64,000 bases of DNA, from assembly GCF_000212695.1 (NCBI RefSeq), contig NC_015514.1, positions 2,852,001 through 2,916,000 of the forward strand, in the 5' to 3' direction. Positions 25,434-34,183 of the stretch are shown here, piece by piece (the stretch's first letter is position 1; each line of letters starts with the position of its first letter). Source of the DNA: Cellulomonas fimi ATCC 484 (GTDB lineage: Bacteria > Actinomycetota > Actinomycetes > Actinomycetales > Cellulomonadaceae). Both the position numbers and the translations under genes were made by a program. Under the pieces are notes generated by a model. That model had not been told where the DNA came from and ran no database searches. It saw nothing but the letters and a program-made list of their open reading frames with translations.

Positions 25434-25461
25434 TTGCCCGCTCCTGACCGGTCGATAGCAT
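25434..25461 (+). promoter_or_regulatory. Promoter of the acyl-CoA dehydrogenase gene
   Basis: TTGCCC (25434-25439) and TAGCAT (25456-25461), separated by 16 nt, fit a housekeeping-type promoter about 50 nt before the ATG at 25514. Confidence 0.45.
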
Positions 25462-25513
25462 CGAGGACGAGCGGCCGGCCTGCTCGGTGCGGGTCCCGCC
25501 GAGGAGGCTCACC

Positions 25514-27412
25514 ATGAGCAGCGTCGCCGTGGACCAGACGCCCACCGCCGGGGAACGGAAGGCTCGAGAGGTCGCCGAGGCGGCCCGGGAGCAGCAGTGG
25601 ACCCGGCCGAGCTTCGCCCGAGGGATCTACCTCGGCGCGTTCGACGTCGGGCTCGTCCACCCCTACCCCGCGTCCGACCCGGACGCCACGGCGCGTGGCG
25701 CCACGTTCCACGTGGCCCTGCGCGAGGTGTGCGCGCGCATCGACGGCCGCGCGATCGAGCGCGACGACCACATCCCCGACGAGGTGCTCGACGCACTGCG
25801 AGGCGTCGGCGCGTTCGGCATGAAGATCCCACAGGAGTACGGCGGCCTGGGGCTGTCGCTGGTCGAGTACGGCCGTGCCCTGATGCTGGTCAGCACGGTG
25901 CACCCGAGCCTGGCCGCGCTGCTGTCCGCGCACCAGTCGATCGGTGTCCCCGAACCCGTGCACATGTTCGGCACGCCCGAGCAGAAGCAGAAGTTCCTGC
26001 CACGGTGCGCGGCGGGCGCGATCTCCGCGTTCCTGCTGACCGAGCCCGACGTCGGCTCGGACCCCGCGCGGCTCGCGACCACGGCGACACCGACGGACGA
26101 CGGGACGGCGTACGTGCTGGACGGCGTGAAGCTGTGGACGACGAACGGTCCGATCGCCGAGCTGCTGGTGGTCATGGCGGTCGTCCCGCCGCACGACGGG
26201 CAGCGCGGCGGCATCAGCGCGTTCGTCGTCGAGGCCACGACCCCGGGGATCACCGTCGAGCACCGCAACCGGTTCATGGGGCTGCGCGGCATGGAGAACG
26301 GCGTGACCCGGCTCCGGCAGGTCCGGGTGCCGGCCGCGAACCGGCTCGGACGCGAGGGCGAGGGCCTCAAGATCGCGCTCACGACCCTGAACACCGGCCG
26401 GCTGTCGATCCCCGCGATCTGCGCGGGCGGCAGCAAGTGGGCGTTGTCCGTCGCCCGGCAGTGGTCCGTCGAGCGGGTGCAGTGGGGCCGGCCCGTCGGC
26501 GAGCACGAGGCGGTCGGCAGCAAGCTGGCGTTCATCGCGGCGACGACGTTCGCGCTCGAGTCGGTGTTCGACCTGTCGGCGCGGCTGGCCGACGCCGGCC
26601 AGAAGGACGTGCGCATCGAGGCGGCCCTGGCCAAGCTGTGGGCCAGCGAGATGGCCTACCGGGTGGCCGACGAGCTGGTCCAGGTCCGCGGCGGCCGCGG
26701 GTACGAGACCGCCGACTCGCTCGCGGCCCGCGGTGAGCGGGCGGTCGCCGCCGAGCAGCTGCTGCGGGACATGCGGATCAACCGCATCTTCGAGGGCTCG
26801 TCGGAGATCATGCGGCTGCTCGTCGCCCGTGAGGCCGTGGACACGCACCTGACCGCCGCGGGCGACCTCGCGTCCCGCGACGCGTCGCTCGGCGCCAAGG
26901 CGCGCGCCGCCGTCGGCGCCAGCCGCTTCTACGCGCGCTGGTTCCCCGCCCTGCTCGTCGGGGAAGGAACGCGGCCGACCGCGTACGGCGACTTCGGCCC
27001 GCTGGCCCGCCACCTGCGCTTCGTCGAGCGGTCGTCCCGCTCGCTGGCCCGCCAGACGTTCTACGCGATGGCCCGCCACCAGGCCCGGCTCGACCGCAAG
27101 CAGGTGCTGCTGGGACACGTCGTCGACATCGGCGCCGAGCTGTTCGCCATGTCCGCGGTGTGCTCGCGCGCCACGGCGATGCGCCGGCAGGACCCGGCGA
27201 CCGGTCGGAGCGCGACCGACCTCGCCGACGCCTTCTGCGCCCAGTCGCGCCTCCGGGTCGAGGCGCTGTTCCGGCGGCTGCGCGGCTCGGCCACGGCATC
27301 CGACGAACGGCTGGCCCGTGCCGTCATGACCGGCCGGCTGCGCTGGGTCGAGGACGGCATCCTCGACCCCTCCGAGGGCACGGGACCCTGGATCGCGCCC
27401 CGGACGCCGTGA
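25514..27412 (+). CDS. Acyl-CoA dehydrogenase with C-terminal extension
   Basis: The 632-residue flavoenzyme has the acyl-CoA dehydrogenase N-terminal helical domain (MKIPQEYGGLGLS), the middle beta domain (FLLTEPDVGSDPA, KLWTTNGPIA) and the C-terminal helical domain with VRGGRGYETADS and RINRIFEGSSEIMRLL. The glutamate of IFEG is at the catalytic-base position. About 190 further residues follow, as in the long actinobacterial relatives. It oxidises an acyl-CoA to the 2-enoyl-CoA and passes electrons to ETF; chain length is not deducible. GAGGAGG lies 8 nt before the ATG. Confidence 0.88.
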   Translation: MSSVAVDQTPTAGERKAREVAEAAREQQWTRPSFARGIYLGAFDVGLVHPYPASDPDATARGATFHVALREVCARIDGRAIERDDHIPDEVLDALRGVGAFGMKIPQEYGGLGLSLVEYGRALMLVSTVHPSLAALLSAHQSIGVPEPVHMFGTPEQKQKFLPRCAAGAISAFLLTEPDVGSDPARLATTATPTDDGTAYVLDGVKLWTTNGPIAELLVVMAVVPPHDGQRGGISAFVVEATTPGITVEHRNRFMGLRGMENGVTRLRQVRVPAANRLGREGEGLKIALTTLNTGRLSIPAICAGGSKWALSVARQWSVERVQWGRPVGEHEAVGSKLAFIAATTFALESVFDLSARLADAGQKDVRIEAALAKLWASEMAYRVADELVQVRGGRGYETADSLAARGERAVAAEQLLRDMRINRIFEGSSEIMRLLVAREAVDTHLTAAGDLASRDASLGAKARAAVGASRFYARWFPALLVGEGTRPTAYGDFGPLARHLRFVERSSRSLARQTFYAMARHQARLDRKQVLLGHVVDIGAELFAMSAVCSRATAMRRQDPATGRSATDLADAFCAQSRLRVEALFRRLRGSATASDERLARAVMTGRLRWVEDGILDPSEGTGPWIAPRTP

Positions 27413-27450
27413 CGCCGAGACGGGCCGCCGCAGGACGTGCGTGCGGACGT

Positions 27451-27496
27451 ACAACAAGGGCCCCTGGCCGGGGTGTTCACCCTGACCAGAGGCCCT
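27451..27496 (-). terminator. Rho-independent terminator of ssrA
   Basis: On the minus strand AGGGCC-TC-TGG pairs with CCAG-GGGCCCT around an inner CACCC-containing loop, followed by TTGTTGT. It begins immediately after the tmRNA 3' end. The other orientation could serve the convergent dehydrogenase gene. Confidence 0.75.
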
Positions 27497-27500
27497 GACG

Positions 27501-27866
27501 TGGAGGTGGCGGGAATCGAACCCGCGTCCGATGACGTGGAACCAGGGATTCTCCGGGTGCAGTCCGTGATGGATTTTCTCGGCCTCCACCACTCCCACGG
27601 ACGAGAAGGTGGACAGGCCCAGTCAGCTAGAAGTCCCGATCCTCACACTGACGATGAGGACCAGCAGTGGCTCCCTAGATGACGCCGGGAACTAAGTCGG
27701 AAGCGTACTTAGGCCGACGGACTTCGAGGCTCGCTCAGGCGGCGAGGGCGAAGTCGGTGCGCTTGTTATCGGCACCTATGATTTGCACGGAGCGTTGACG
27801 AGATAACCGTGCGTCCTCGACCCGCTTCTCCTGGCTCGACGATCACCGTCGAAACCGATCACCCCC
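27501..27866 (-). ncRNA. ssrA: Transfer-messenger RNA (tmRNA)
   Basis: The minus strand begins GGGGGTGATCGGTTTCGAC and ends with a T-arm GCGGGTTCGATTCCCGC and CACCTCCA. The ends pair as a 7-bp acceptor stem with a G-U wobble at position 3, the alanine-charging signal. The tag reading frame encodes ADNKRTDFALAA then TGA, a normal actinobacterial proteolysis tag. CCA is not encoded, so it must be added after processing. With SmpB (45963-46433) it rescues stalled ribosomes. Confidence 0.95.
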
Positions 27867-28032
27867 ATGTTGAGTTGTCAATCGTGCTGCTCGGCGGGCA
27901 CTCGGCCCGCGCGCGGCACCGCATCAGACTACTGCCCCAACGCGCGACGCGTCGCCCTGATTCCCACCGGTCGACCACGCGGCATCCGAGGCGCGGGCGT
28001 CATCAGCGCGGGCCGGGCGCACCTGACGGCGG

Positions 28033-28593
28033 TCAGAGCTCGCGGCGCACCACCACGCGCGGGCGGTGCCCGCTGCGGCTCGTCGTCGGCGCGACGACCT
28101 CGAAGCCGGACGCCTCGAACAGCTCGACCGTGCCGACGTACCCGGACACGGTGTCCACGCGCGTGCCGGCCGTCTCCACCGGGTACCCCTCGACGACCTG
28201 CGCTCCGTGCGCCCGCGCGTGCTCGACCGCACCGTCGAGCAGGACGTGCATGAGGCCACGCTTGCGGAAGCCCGGGCGCACGACGAAGCACGCGACGCTC
28301 CAGGGGTCGCACTCGTCGACGAACGGCAGGGTCCGCGAGCGCATGAGCCGCCGGTAGGTGCTGCGCGGCGCGACGGAGCACCAGCCGGCCACCTCGTCGT
28401 CGACGTAGACGAGGACACCGGGGCCGGGGTCGGTGGCGCACTGGTCGCGCATGACGGCCGGGCGCTCCTCGGGCGGGATGCGACCGTCGCGGATCGACAT
28501 GCACCAGCACCCCTGCACGCCGGGGCCCTTCGGGCCGACGACGGTGGCGAAGTCGTCGAACCGGCCGAGCGCGGGGCGGACGTCGATGACCAT
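28033..28593 (-). CDS. GNAT-family acetyltransferase with GCWCMS motif
   Basis: The 186-residue protein has the acetyl-CoA-binding region VACFVVRPGFRKRGLMHVLLDGAV and the C-terminal GTVELFEASGFEVV segment. Its N terminus carries GVQGCWCMSI, related to the Cys/Trp cluster in the acetyltransferase at 22274. The ATG at 28593 is chosen although the frame is open far upstream, because TACCGT lies 6 nt before it (leaderless) and the fold begins there. Substrate unknown. Confidence 0.78.
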   Translation of the reverse strand: MVIDVRPALGRFDDFATVVGPKGPGVQGCWCMSIRDGRIPPEERPAVMRDQCATDPGPGVLVYVDDEVAGWCSVAPRSTYRRLMRSRTLPFVDECDPWSVACFVVRPGFRKRGLMHVLLDGAVEHARAHGAQVVEGYPVETAGTRVDTVSGYVGTVELFEASGFEVVAPTTSRSGHRPRVVVRREL

Positions 28594-28599
28594 CCGCTC

Positions 28600-28605
28600 A
28601 CGGTA
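28600..28605 (-). promoter_or_regulatory. Leaderless -10 element
   Basis: TACCGT on the minus strand, 6 nt before the ATG at 28593, with the same geometry as at 22880-22885. Confidence 0.4.
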
Positions 28606-28719
28606 GGCGGCGCCACCCACACCCGGACCGCGTCCGGGCGGTATCCGGTGGGCCGCTCCCGGCTCCTTCTTCTCGACGTCTCGCGCCGCTGCGGCGCGCC
28701 CGGGCGAGGAGGGGTGGAC

Positions 28720-29598
28720 GTGGACGACGAGGACCAGAGGGGTGAGGCGGCGACGCCGACGGGTGGCGAGCCGTCGCCGGGAGGGACGCCGACGGGTGGC
28801 GAGCCGTCGCCGGGAGGGACGTCGACGGCCGGCGCGACGCCGGCGACGCCGACCGAGGCACCCGCGTCGACCGCAGGGGCGCGGACGGCGGACGCGTGGG
28901 TGGAGTCGCCGGCGGCACCGGCGTGGGGGACGCCGGCCGCCGGCGGCTCGGGGCCCACGTCCGGGTCGGGGGCCGCAGCGGCGGGCGACCCGCAGGGCCA
29001 GCTGCGCCGAGGGGTCCTCCTCGGCGTCGGCGCGACCGCGGCGCTGGCCGTGGTCGTCGTGGCGGGCGTCCTCGTGTGGTCGAACGCGACGGACGACGAC
29101 GGCGGGTCGGCGCAGCCCGCGGCCACGGCCACCGCCCCGACGCAGGACGGCTCCGCACCCGACGAGGCGGACGGTGACGCGACGGACGACGGCGACGGGA
29201 CCACGGGCGACGAACCGACGGTCGTCGTCGCCGAGCGCGCACTGCCCGCGACGCAGGTCTGGACGGCGATGGGCGTGACGTGCGCGGCCGGCGACACCCT
29301 GCGGATCGTGATGTCCGGGTCCGCGTCGCACGACCAGACCGCGGCAGGGACGGTCGGGCCGACGGGGCTGCTCGACCCGCTGTACCACCAGTTCAACGTC
29401 GAGGGCTTCCCGGACGCGAACACCATGACGGTCATCGGGAGCCTCGAGGAGGACCCCGCGACGTTCTTCGTCGTCGGCGAGTCCGCGGTCTACGCGTGCC
29501 CGCGCGACGGCGAGCTCTACCTGGGTGTCAACGACGTCGGCGTGCAGAACAACAGCGGCGCGTTCCAGGCCACCATCACGCACACCGCCTTCCCCTGA
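28720..29598 (+). CDS. Membrane-anchored protein with PA-IL/LecA-like extracellular domain
   Basis: The 292-residue protein begins with a low-complexity Thr/Pro/Gly/Ala region including two identical 11-residue units of TPTGGEPSPGG. A single membrane helix (LLGVGATAALAVVVVAGVLVW, ~107-127), an acidic linker and a C-terminal ~120-residue beta domain follow. The domain pattern WTAMGVTCAAGDTLRIVMSG ... FVVGESAVYACPRDGELYLGVND ... NNSGAFQATI resembles the PA-IL (LecA) galactose-binding lectin fold, where the YLGVND and NxSG segments sit near the calcium and sugar site. Sugar binding is inferred. GGAGG lies 7 nt before the GTG at 28720. Confidence 0.65.
   Translation: MDDEDQRGEAATPTGGEPSPGGTPTGGEPSPGGTSTAGATPATPTEAPASTAGARTADAWVESPAAPAWGTPAAGGSGPTSGSGAAAAGDPQGQLRRGVLLGVGATAALAVVVVAGVLVWSNATDDDGGSAQPAATATAPTQDGSAPDEADGDATDDGDGTTGDEPTVVVAERALPATQVWTAMGVTCAAGDTLRIVMSGSASHDQTAAGTVGPTGLLDPLYHQFNVEGFPDANTMTVIGSLEEDPATFFVVGESAVYACPRDGELYLGVNDVGVQNNSGAFQATITHTAFP
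28753..28818 (+). repeat. Two perfect tandem copies of a 33-bp unit
   Basis: 28753-28785 and 28786-28818 are identical and encode two 11-residue Pro/Gly-rich units in the cytoplasmic tail of the LecA-like protein. Such perfect repeats can change copy number by slippage. Confidence 0.9.
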
Positions 29599-29609
29599 CA
29601 CGTCGCAGG

Positions 29610-29642
29610 GCGGGGTCCCGGACCGACGGCCCGGGACCCCGC
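29610..29642. terminator. Bidirectional GC hairpin terminator
   Basis: A perfect 12-bp stem (GCGGGGTCCCGG with its complement) around a 9-nt loop, between the convergent LecA-like gene and the protease gene. No T-tract. Confidence 0.6.
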
Positions 29643-29653
29643 GGTCGGGCCGG

Positions 29654-31288
29654 TCAGCCGACCGGGCCCTGCGTGAGCGTCACCGCCGCCTGCTCCGACA
29701 CGCCGGTCGCGGCGTCGGTCCAGGTCAGCGTCACCGCGTCGCCGGGCGCGTAGCCGTCGAGCAGCTCCTGCAGGGCCGTCGCGGAGGACACCGCCGTGCC
29801 GTCCACGGCCGTGACGACGTCGCCCGCGGCCAGGCCCGCGCCCGCCGCGGGGGTCCCGTCGAGCACGCCCGCGACCCGCGCACCCGTCACGGTGCCCGCA
29901 CCCGCGTCGAGGCCGATCCCGAGGAACGCCGGGTAACCGATCCGCACGGTCGCGGTCTCCTCGCCCGAGGAGATCTGCTGCAGGACCGCCACCGCGTCGA
30001 CCACGTCGATCGCGTACGCCACGGTCGACGTCCCGCCGACGGACGCGGCCGTGGTGATGCCGACGACCTCGCCCTCCTCGTCGAGCACGGGCCCGCCGGA
30101 ATCGCCGCCGACCACCGCGGCCGAGAACTCCAGCAGGCCGCTGAGGGTCTCCGCCTCGCCCGCGGTCGACGTGCGCGCGGTCATCGTCTCGTCGGTGCCC
30201 GTGACCTCGCCGGTCGCCGCGACGAGCTCGCCCGTGCCGTCGGCGTTGCCGACCGCCGTGACCGTGTCGCCCGGCGCGACCCCGCCGTCGTCGTCCAGCG
30301 TGACGGTCGCCAGGCCGGAGGCGCCCGTGAGCTGCAGGAGCGCCACGTCGGCCGACGCGTCGTACCCGACGACGGTCGCCTCGAACGTCTCCCCCGTCGA
30401 CTCGACGGTCACCGAGATCGCCGTCGCCCCCTCCACGACGTGGTGGTTGGTCAGCACCAGCCCGCCCGTCGTCAGCACCATCCCGGTCCCCGCCGACGAG
30501 CCGCCCTGGTACCCGAGGGTCGACGTGATCGTCACGACGCCGACCTGCTGCTCCGCGGTCGCCGCCGTGGTGGTCTGCGCGCTCGTCGTGCCGGTGCCGC
30601 CCGACGCGTCGTCCTGGTCCGGGGAGCCGGACGAGTCCGAGCCGTCGTCCGACCATCCCCGCGGGCCGGACCTGTCGGGCAGTGCGGGCAGCTCGCCGTC
30701 GCCGGGCCGACCCGGCCGGTCGGCGTCGGAGAACGACGGCCGCGTCGCGTCGTCCCGCGTGGCCGCGACCGCCCACGCCGTCCCGCCGCCCGCGACCAGC
30801 CCGACAGCGAGCGCCGCGCCGACCACGCCGACCGCCGCGCCACGACGCACGGTGAGCGGGGGCTTCGGCGCCTTCGGCGCCGCGGGTGCTGCGGGGGCTG
30901 CGGGTGCACGGAACGGCCCGAACGACGCACCGGCGGCGTGCGCGGGCGGCGGCGGCTCGAGGTGCGGTCCGGTCGGCCGGGGACCGTCCGGCAGCGGCGG
31001 GGCACCGGGACCCGCGTCCGGTGCCCCGCCGACCGCTGCCGGCGTCGGCGGCAGCGGCTGCGTCGGGGCGCCGGGTGCCGCACCCGTCGGTGCCGGGGTC
31101 GGCGGCAGCGGCTGCGTCGGGGCGGCGGGTGCCGTACCGGCCGGTGCCGGGGTCGGCGGCACGGGCTGCGTCGGGGCGCCGGGGACGTCCGGGGCGGCCG
31201 TGCGCGCGTCCTGCGCGCCGGCGGGGGCGGCCGGACCGGACGTGGGGCGCGGGTCGTCCGCGCCGGCGGGGGTGGTGGTGTCGCTCAT
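29654..31288 (-). CDS. HtrA/DegP-type membrane-anchored serine protease with PDZ domain
   Basis: The 544-residue protein has a long Pro/Ala-rich cytoplasmic N terminus with repeated PTQPLPPTPAP units (~35-90), one membrane helix (~149-173), a Ser/Asp linker and a trypsin-like protease domain. The triad is His ~282 (LTNHHVVEG), Asp ~314 (YDASADVALLQL) and Ser ~396 (GGDSGGPV). A C-terminal PDZ domain (~440-530, LDGTPAAGAGLAAGDVV) completes it. The family degrades or processes misfolded envelope proteins outside the membrane. AGGAGG lies 7 nt before the ATG. Confidence 0.9.
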   Translation of the reverse strand: MSDTTTPAGADDPRPTSGPAAPAGAQDARTAAPDVPGAPTQPVPPTPAPAGTAPAAPTQPLPPTPAPTGAAPGAPTQPLPPTPAAVGGAPDAGPGAPPLPDGPRPTGPHLEPPPPAHAAGASFGPFRAPAAPAAPAAPKAPKPPLTVRRGAAVGVVGAALAVGLVAGGGTAWAVAATRDDATRPSFSDADRPGRPGDGELPALPDRSGPRGWSDDGSDSSGSPDQDDASGGTGTTSAQTTTAATAEQQVGVVTITSTLGYQGGSSAGTGMVLTTGGLVLTNHHVVEGATAISVTVESTGETFEATVVGYDASADVALLQLTGASGLATVTLDDDGGVAPGDTVTAVGNADGTGELVAATGEVTGTDETMTARTSTAGEAETLSGLLEFSAAVVGGDSGGPVLDEEGEVVGITTAASVGGTSTVAYAIDVVDAVAVLQQISSGEETATVRIGYPAFLGIGLDAGAGTVTGARVAGVLDGTPAAGAGLAAGDVVTAVDGTAVSSATALQELLDGYAPGDAVTLTWTDAATGVSEQAAVTLTQGPVG

Positions 31289-31474
31289 GGTCGGCCTCCT
31301 GGCTCGCGGCTCGTCGTCTGGTTCGTGCACCAGACAACGCCGCCTCCCCGGACGCGCCCTGGAGCGGACCCGTGCGCCACCTGTGAGGACGTGCGGGTGA
31401 CGGGGACGGGCCCCGCACGACGGCGGGTGCGCGTTCGACCGGCCGGTGTGGGCGGGGGCGAGCAGGATGTGGTC

Positions 31475-32536
31475 ATGCGCCTGCCCGTGATGCCGCCCGT
31501 CGCGCCCATGCTCGCGAAGTCCGTGCCGACCATCCCCGACGTGGGGCACGTCGAGCCGAAGTGGGACGGGTTCCGCACGATCGTGTTCCGCGACGGCGAC
31601 GAGGTGGAGCTCGGCAGCCGCAACGAGAAGCCCATGACGCGCTACTTCCCGGAGCTCGTGGAGGCGATCAGGGCGAACACCCCGGAGCGCTGCGTGCTGG
31701 ACGGGGAGATCGTCGTCGTGACGGGTGACCGGCTCGACTTCGACGCGCTGCAGCAGCGCATCCACCCGGCGGCGAGCCGCGTCCGGCTGCTCGCGGGCAG
31801 CACGCCCGCGAGCTTCGTGGCGTTCGACCTGCTGGCGCTGGACGACGAGGACTACATGCAGCGCCCGTTCCGCGACCGCCGCGCGGCCCTCGTCGAGGCG
31901 CTCGCCGACGCGCGCGACCCGGTGTTCGTCACGCCCGCGACCGGCGACCTGGCGCAGGCGCAGGACTGGTTCACGCGCTTCGAGGGGGCGGGCCTGGACG
32001 GGGTGGTCGCCAAGCCGCTCGACGGGACCTACCAGCCGGACAAGCGCACGATGTTCAAGATCAAGCACGAGCGCACGGCGGACTGCGTGGTCGCCGGCTT
32101 CCGCTGGCACAAGACGGGGGACGTCGTCGGCTCGCTCCTGCTCGGGCTGTACGACGACGACGGCGACCTGCAGCACGTGGGCGTGAGCGCGTCGTTCCCG
32201 ATGGCGCGCCGCAGGACGCTGCTCGACGACCTGGCGCCGTACCGGGACGTCGAGCTGGCCGACCACCCGTGGGGCCGCTGGGCGCAGGCGGAGGCGCACG
32301 CGGGCAACCGGATGCCGGGAGCGGTGAGCCGCTGGAACGCCAAGAAGGACCTGTCGTTCGTCCCGCTGCGTCCCGAGCTCGTGGTCGAGGTCGCCTACGA
32401 CCACATGGAGGGCGACCGGTTCCGGCACACCGCGCAGTTCCGTCGCTGGCGCACGGACCGCGACCCGCGCTCGTGCACGTACGCGCAGCTCGAGCAGCCG
32501 GTCACGTTCGACCTGGCGGAGATCTTCGGCCGCTGA
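31475..32536 (+). CDS. ATP-dependent DNA ligase (LigC/LigD-ligase type)
   Basis: The 353-residue enzyme has the adenylation motif EPKWDGFR with the nucleophilic Lys29, then motif III VLDGEIVV, motif IV GLDGVVAK and motif V TMFKIKHER, followed by an OB-fold domain ending in VVEVAYDHMEGDRFRHTAQFRRWR. These small ligases seal nicks in repair and often assist the bacterial Ku pathway. No Ku, polymerase or primase partner is encoded nearby. AGGA precedes the ATG. Confidence 0.9.
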   Translation: MRLPVMPPVAPMLAKSVPTIPDVGHVEPKWDGFRTIVFRDGDEVELGSRNEKPMTRYFPELVEAIRANTPERCVLDGEIVVVTGDRLDFDALQQRIHPAASRVRLLAGSTPASFVAFDLLALDDEDYMQRPFRDRRAALVEALADARDPVFVTPATGDLAQAQDWFTRFEGAGLDGVVAKPLDGTYQPDKRTMFKIKHERTADCVVAGFRWHKTGDVVGSLLLGLYDDDGDLQHVGVSASFPMARRRTLLDDLAPYRDVELADHPWGRWAQAEAHAGNRMPGAVSRWNAKKDLSFVPLRPELVVEVAYDHMEGDRFRHTAQFRRWRTDRDPRSCTYAQLEQPVTFDLAEIFGR

Positions 32537-32557
32537 CGCCGGCGCCCGGCGCCGGCG
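32537..32557. terminator. Hairpin between convergent ligase and hydrolase genes
   Basis: CGCCGGCGC and GCGCCGGCG form a perfect 9-bp stem with a 3-nt loop, directly after the ligase stop. Confidence 0.55.
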
Positions 32558-32571
32558 GTCGGGCAGCGGAG

Positions 32572-33405
32572 TCAGTCGGCGCGCGGACCGGGCGGCCACG
32601 GGCCGCCGCCCGGCGGGCCGGGCGTGACGAACGCGCGCGCGGCGTCCAGCACGACCTCGGGCAGGCGCGGGTCGGCCAGGACGCGGAAGTGCCCGGGCGT
32701 CTCGAGCTCGACGTTGCGCGCACCGGCGAGCACGCTGCCCTCCGGGACGTGCGGGTCCCACCGGGAGAAGACCGAGACGATCCGCCGGTCGACGTCGGCG
32801 ACGCGCGCGAGCCCCACGATGTCGGGGTGGTCCGGCCGGAAGATCCGGATGGACCGCAGCGGCAGGAACCGCGCGAGCCGCGACCCCGCGAACGGCGTCG
32901 CCACCGCGACGAGCCCTCGCACGCGCGGTCCCGCTCCGGGGTCGGCCAGCAGGAGCTTGCCGACGAGCCCTCCCTTGGAGTGCGCCACGACGACGACGTC
33001 CGTCAGGTCGCGGTCGGCCAGCAGCTCGGCGACGGTCCTGACCGCCTCGGCCAGGTCCTGCACGTGGTAGCCGAGGCCCGGGACGACGTGCACCGCGTGG
33101 CCCGCCGCGAACAGGCGCGCCGCGAGCGGCTGCAGGAACGGCCACGGCTCCATCACGCCGGGGACGAGGACGACGTCGGGGGCGCGGCGCGCCGTCGGCT
33201 CGGCGTACCGGTCGGGGTCGCCGGGCGCGAGCACCCCGCGCACCTGGTACCAGCCCGCGTACGCGTAGTCGGCGACGCGCCACCAGGTCCGGTGCACCGC
33301 GGTTCCGGGGCGGGACCGCACGTCCCCCTCCGGGCGCACCACCGACGCCTCGCCGCCCGGGCCGTGGGTGGCCCTCGGGCGGGCACCGGCCGGGTCGGTG
33401 GTCAC
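32572..33405 (-). CDS. Alpha/beta-hydrolase, lipase/PGAP1-like
   Basis: The 277-residue hydrolase has the oxyanion region VLVPGVMEPWPFLQPLAARL, the nucleophile Ser143 in AHSKGGLVG, a VATPFAGSRLA loop common in PGAP1-like and triacylglycerol lipases, and a late His in ETPGHFRVLAD. The first ~45 residues appear disordered. No signal peptide is evident, so it is probably cytoplasmic. The GTG overlaps the stop of the next hydrolase gene (GTGA), which makes a two-gene operon. The ester substrate is unknown. Confidence 0.82.
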   Translation of the reverse strand: MTTDPAGARPRATHGPGGEASVVRPEGDVRSRPGTAVHRTWWRVADYAYAGWYQVRGVLAPGDPDRYAEPTARRAPDVVLVPGVMEPWPFLQPLAARLFAAGHAVHVVPGLGYHVQDLAEAVRTVAELLADRDLTDVVVVAHSKGGLVGKLLLADPGAGPRVRGLVAVATPFAGSRLARFLPLRSIRIFRPDHPDIVGLARVADVDRRIVSVFSRWDPHVPEGSVLAGARNVELETPGHFRVLADPRLPEVVLDAARAFVTPGPPGGGPWPPGPRAD

Positions 33406-34136
33406 GAGCCCTCCCGGCAGAGGGCGGCGACCTCGCCCGGACGCACGTGCTGCACCACGTGCGCGGCGCCCGGCACGACGAGCGCGCGCCCGTCCCGCGC
33501 GAGCCCGGCGAGGCGGGCGACCCACGCGTCGGGGGCGATGTGGTCCTGCTCCCCACGCACGACGACGACCGGGCAACGCACCTGCGTCACCGCCGCGTCG
33601 AGGTCGAACCCGAGCATGTGCGGCAGCTGGGCGGCGTACCGGCGGGGACCGGCCCGCACGTAGTCGCTGAACACGATCGCGTTGACGTCCAGGGGCTCGT
33701 GCAGCGTGTCGCGGGCGAGCCGCAGCGCCTGGGCGCGCGCGGAGCGGGCCGCAGGGTCGACGACCGGCCCCAGCAGCACCACGCGCTCGGCGACGTCGGG
33801 GTGGCGGCGGGCGGCCTCGGCGACGACCTGCGCGCCCATCGAGTGCCCGAGGAGGACCGCGCGCCGCACCCCGCGCCCGGCGATCTCCTCGACCAGGCCG
33901 TCGGCGAGCGCCGTGATCGTCGGCTCCCCGTCGAGGGGCGGCGTGCGGCCGAAGCCCGGCAGGTCCGGCACGAGCGTGAGGCGGTCGCGTCCGAGCACGG
34001 TCGCGAGCCGGCGGAAGTAGCGCGCGGACACCCCGATGCCGTGCACGAGGACGCAGGTCGTGGCGTCGCCCGGAGCGCCGTACGCCTCGACCGACCATCG
34101 CGTCGTGGCGGGCGCGTCGGCGTCGTGGCTGGTCAC
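33402..34136 (-). CDS. Alpha/beta-fold hydrolase
   Basis: This 244-residue enzyme shows the full triad: Ser99 in LLGHSMGAQ, Asp ~203 in GEQDHIAP and His ~227 in PGAAHVVQH, plus the oxyanion motif VHGIGVSARYF. It is a typical cytosolic esterase or haloalkane-dehalogenase-like hydrolase without a signal peptide. Two adjacent in-frame GTGs (34139, 34136) follow a GAGG site; I chose the second. It faces the heptose cluster across a 246-bp region containing 12-bp repeats. Confidence 0.85.
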   Translation of the reverse strand: MTSHDADAPATTRWSVEAYGAPGDATTCVLVHGIGVSARYFRRLATVLGRDRLTLVPDLPGFGRTPPLDGEPTITALADGLVEEIAGRGVRRAVLLGHSMGAQVVAEAARRHPDVAERVVLLGPVVDPAARSARAQALRLARDTLHEPLDVNAIVFSDYVRAGPRRYAAQLPHMLGFDLDAAVTQVRCPVVVVRGEQDHIAPDAWVARLAGLARDGRALVVPGAAHVVQHVRPGEVAALCREGS

Positions 34137-34183
34137 CACACGATCCTCGCCGCACCACCCGCCTCCTGCCACGCGGGGGCGGG

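Noticed and set aside
27876..27881. TTGACA on the minus strand as the tmRNA -35
   Set aside because: It lies only 10 bp from the mature 5' end, so it cannot be a -35 element for that end. No matching -10 was found.
32537..32557. 9-bp palindrome as an operator
   Set aside because: Its position immediately after a stop codon between convergent genes fits a terminator better.
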